From Bifidobacterium breve (GTDB taxonomy: Bacteria > Actinomycetota > Actinomycetes > Nanopelagicales > Nanopelagicaceae): a stretch of DNA of 6,012 nucleotides. Shown here piece by piece: positions 5,894-6,012 of the stretch. The DNA lies in NCBI GenBank assembly GCA_945869505.1, contig CAMBOZ010000073.1, positions 1 through 6,012 on the forward strand, in the 5' to 3' direction. The notes under the pieces were generated by a model. It was not told the origin of the DNA and did not search any database. It saw nothing but the letters and a program-made list of their open reading frames with translations. A program made the position numbers and the translations under genes. Within the stretch, counting starts at the first letter, position 1. Each line of letters begins with the position of its first letter.

Positions 5894-6012
5894 TTTTTTC
5901 CACCACTTCCGCTAATACGATCTCAATTTCATTATTTGCATTGGTGCGATTGAGAAGTTGTCGGTTTGCTGATTTCTCAAGTTCAGGAACGAGTTCAACA
6001 TAAGCGGCTACT
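5886..6012 (-). CDS. C-terminal fragment of an unidentified protein, possibly an ECF sigma factor
   Basis: Reading from 6011, 41 codons run to a TGA at 5888-5886. The protein begins VAAYVELVPELEKS, is rich in Glu, Asn and Leu, and ends VEKNE. The stop overlaps the start of the membrane-protein gene by 8 bases (ATGAGTGA), a strong sign that this frame is real and translationally coupled. The first residues could be the tail of a sigma region 4 helix, and the partner gene looks like an anti-sigma factor, but too little sequence is visible to identify the family. Confidence 0.65.
   Translation of the reverse strand, partial: VAAYVELVPELEKSANRQLLNRTNANNEIEIVLAEVVEKNE

Overview
The window carries five genes, all on the minus strand: three complete ones and two cut by the window edges. 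No plus-strand gene, tRNA, rRNA, insertion sequence or CRISPR array is supported. The G+C content is moderate (by eye a little under 50%). Starts include GTG and TTG, and exported proteins of this style, with a short cysteine-containing, lysine-ending tail, are ones I associate with freshwater Actinobacteria such as the Nanopelagicales (acI) group. That assignment is an inference from memory, not a database result.

In transcription order (right to left) the layout is as follows. (1) 6012-5886 is the C-terminal end of an unidentified protein, possibly an extracytoplasmic-function sigma factor. (2) 5893-5246 overlaps it by 8 bases and encodes a 215-residue single-pass membrane protein built like an anti-sigma or sensor protein. 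(3) 5261-5155 is a set of three tandem 35-base units, each able to fold into a hairpin. The first unit read overlaps the 3' end of the membrane-protein gene, and a short fourth hairpin follows. (4) 5060-3165 encodes a 631-residue secreted protein. (5) 3127-3087 is a strong hairpin. (6) 3040-1328 encodes a 570-residue secreted protein. (7) 1324-1 encodes a third secreted protein, cut by the left window edge after 441 residues, starting 3 bases after the previous stop.

The three secreted proteins are divergent tandem paralogs. Each begins with a Sec-type signal peptide. They share a C-x7-C motif near the N-terminus, which occurs up to three times per protein. They also share a core module ending in V-x3-H-[YF]-x3-G, followed by G-x-Y. 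The two complete ones end in nearly the same roughly 30-residue tail, containing TITCxKGK, then CPxGY, then lysines. I recognise no catalytic motif. Their job is probably structural or adhesive at the cell surface or outside it, but this is unproven. The most interesting features are this paralog array with its shared tail and cysteine pattern, and the tandem hairpin array that has captured the end of a coding sequence.
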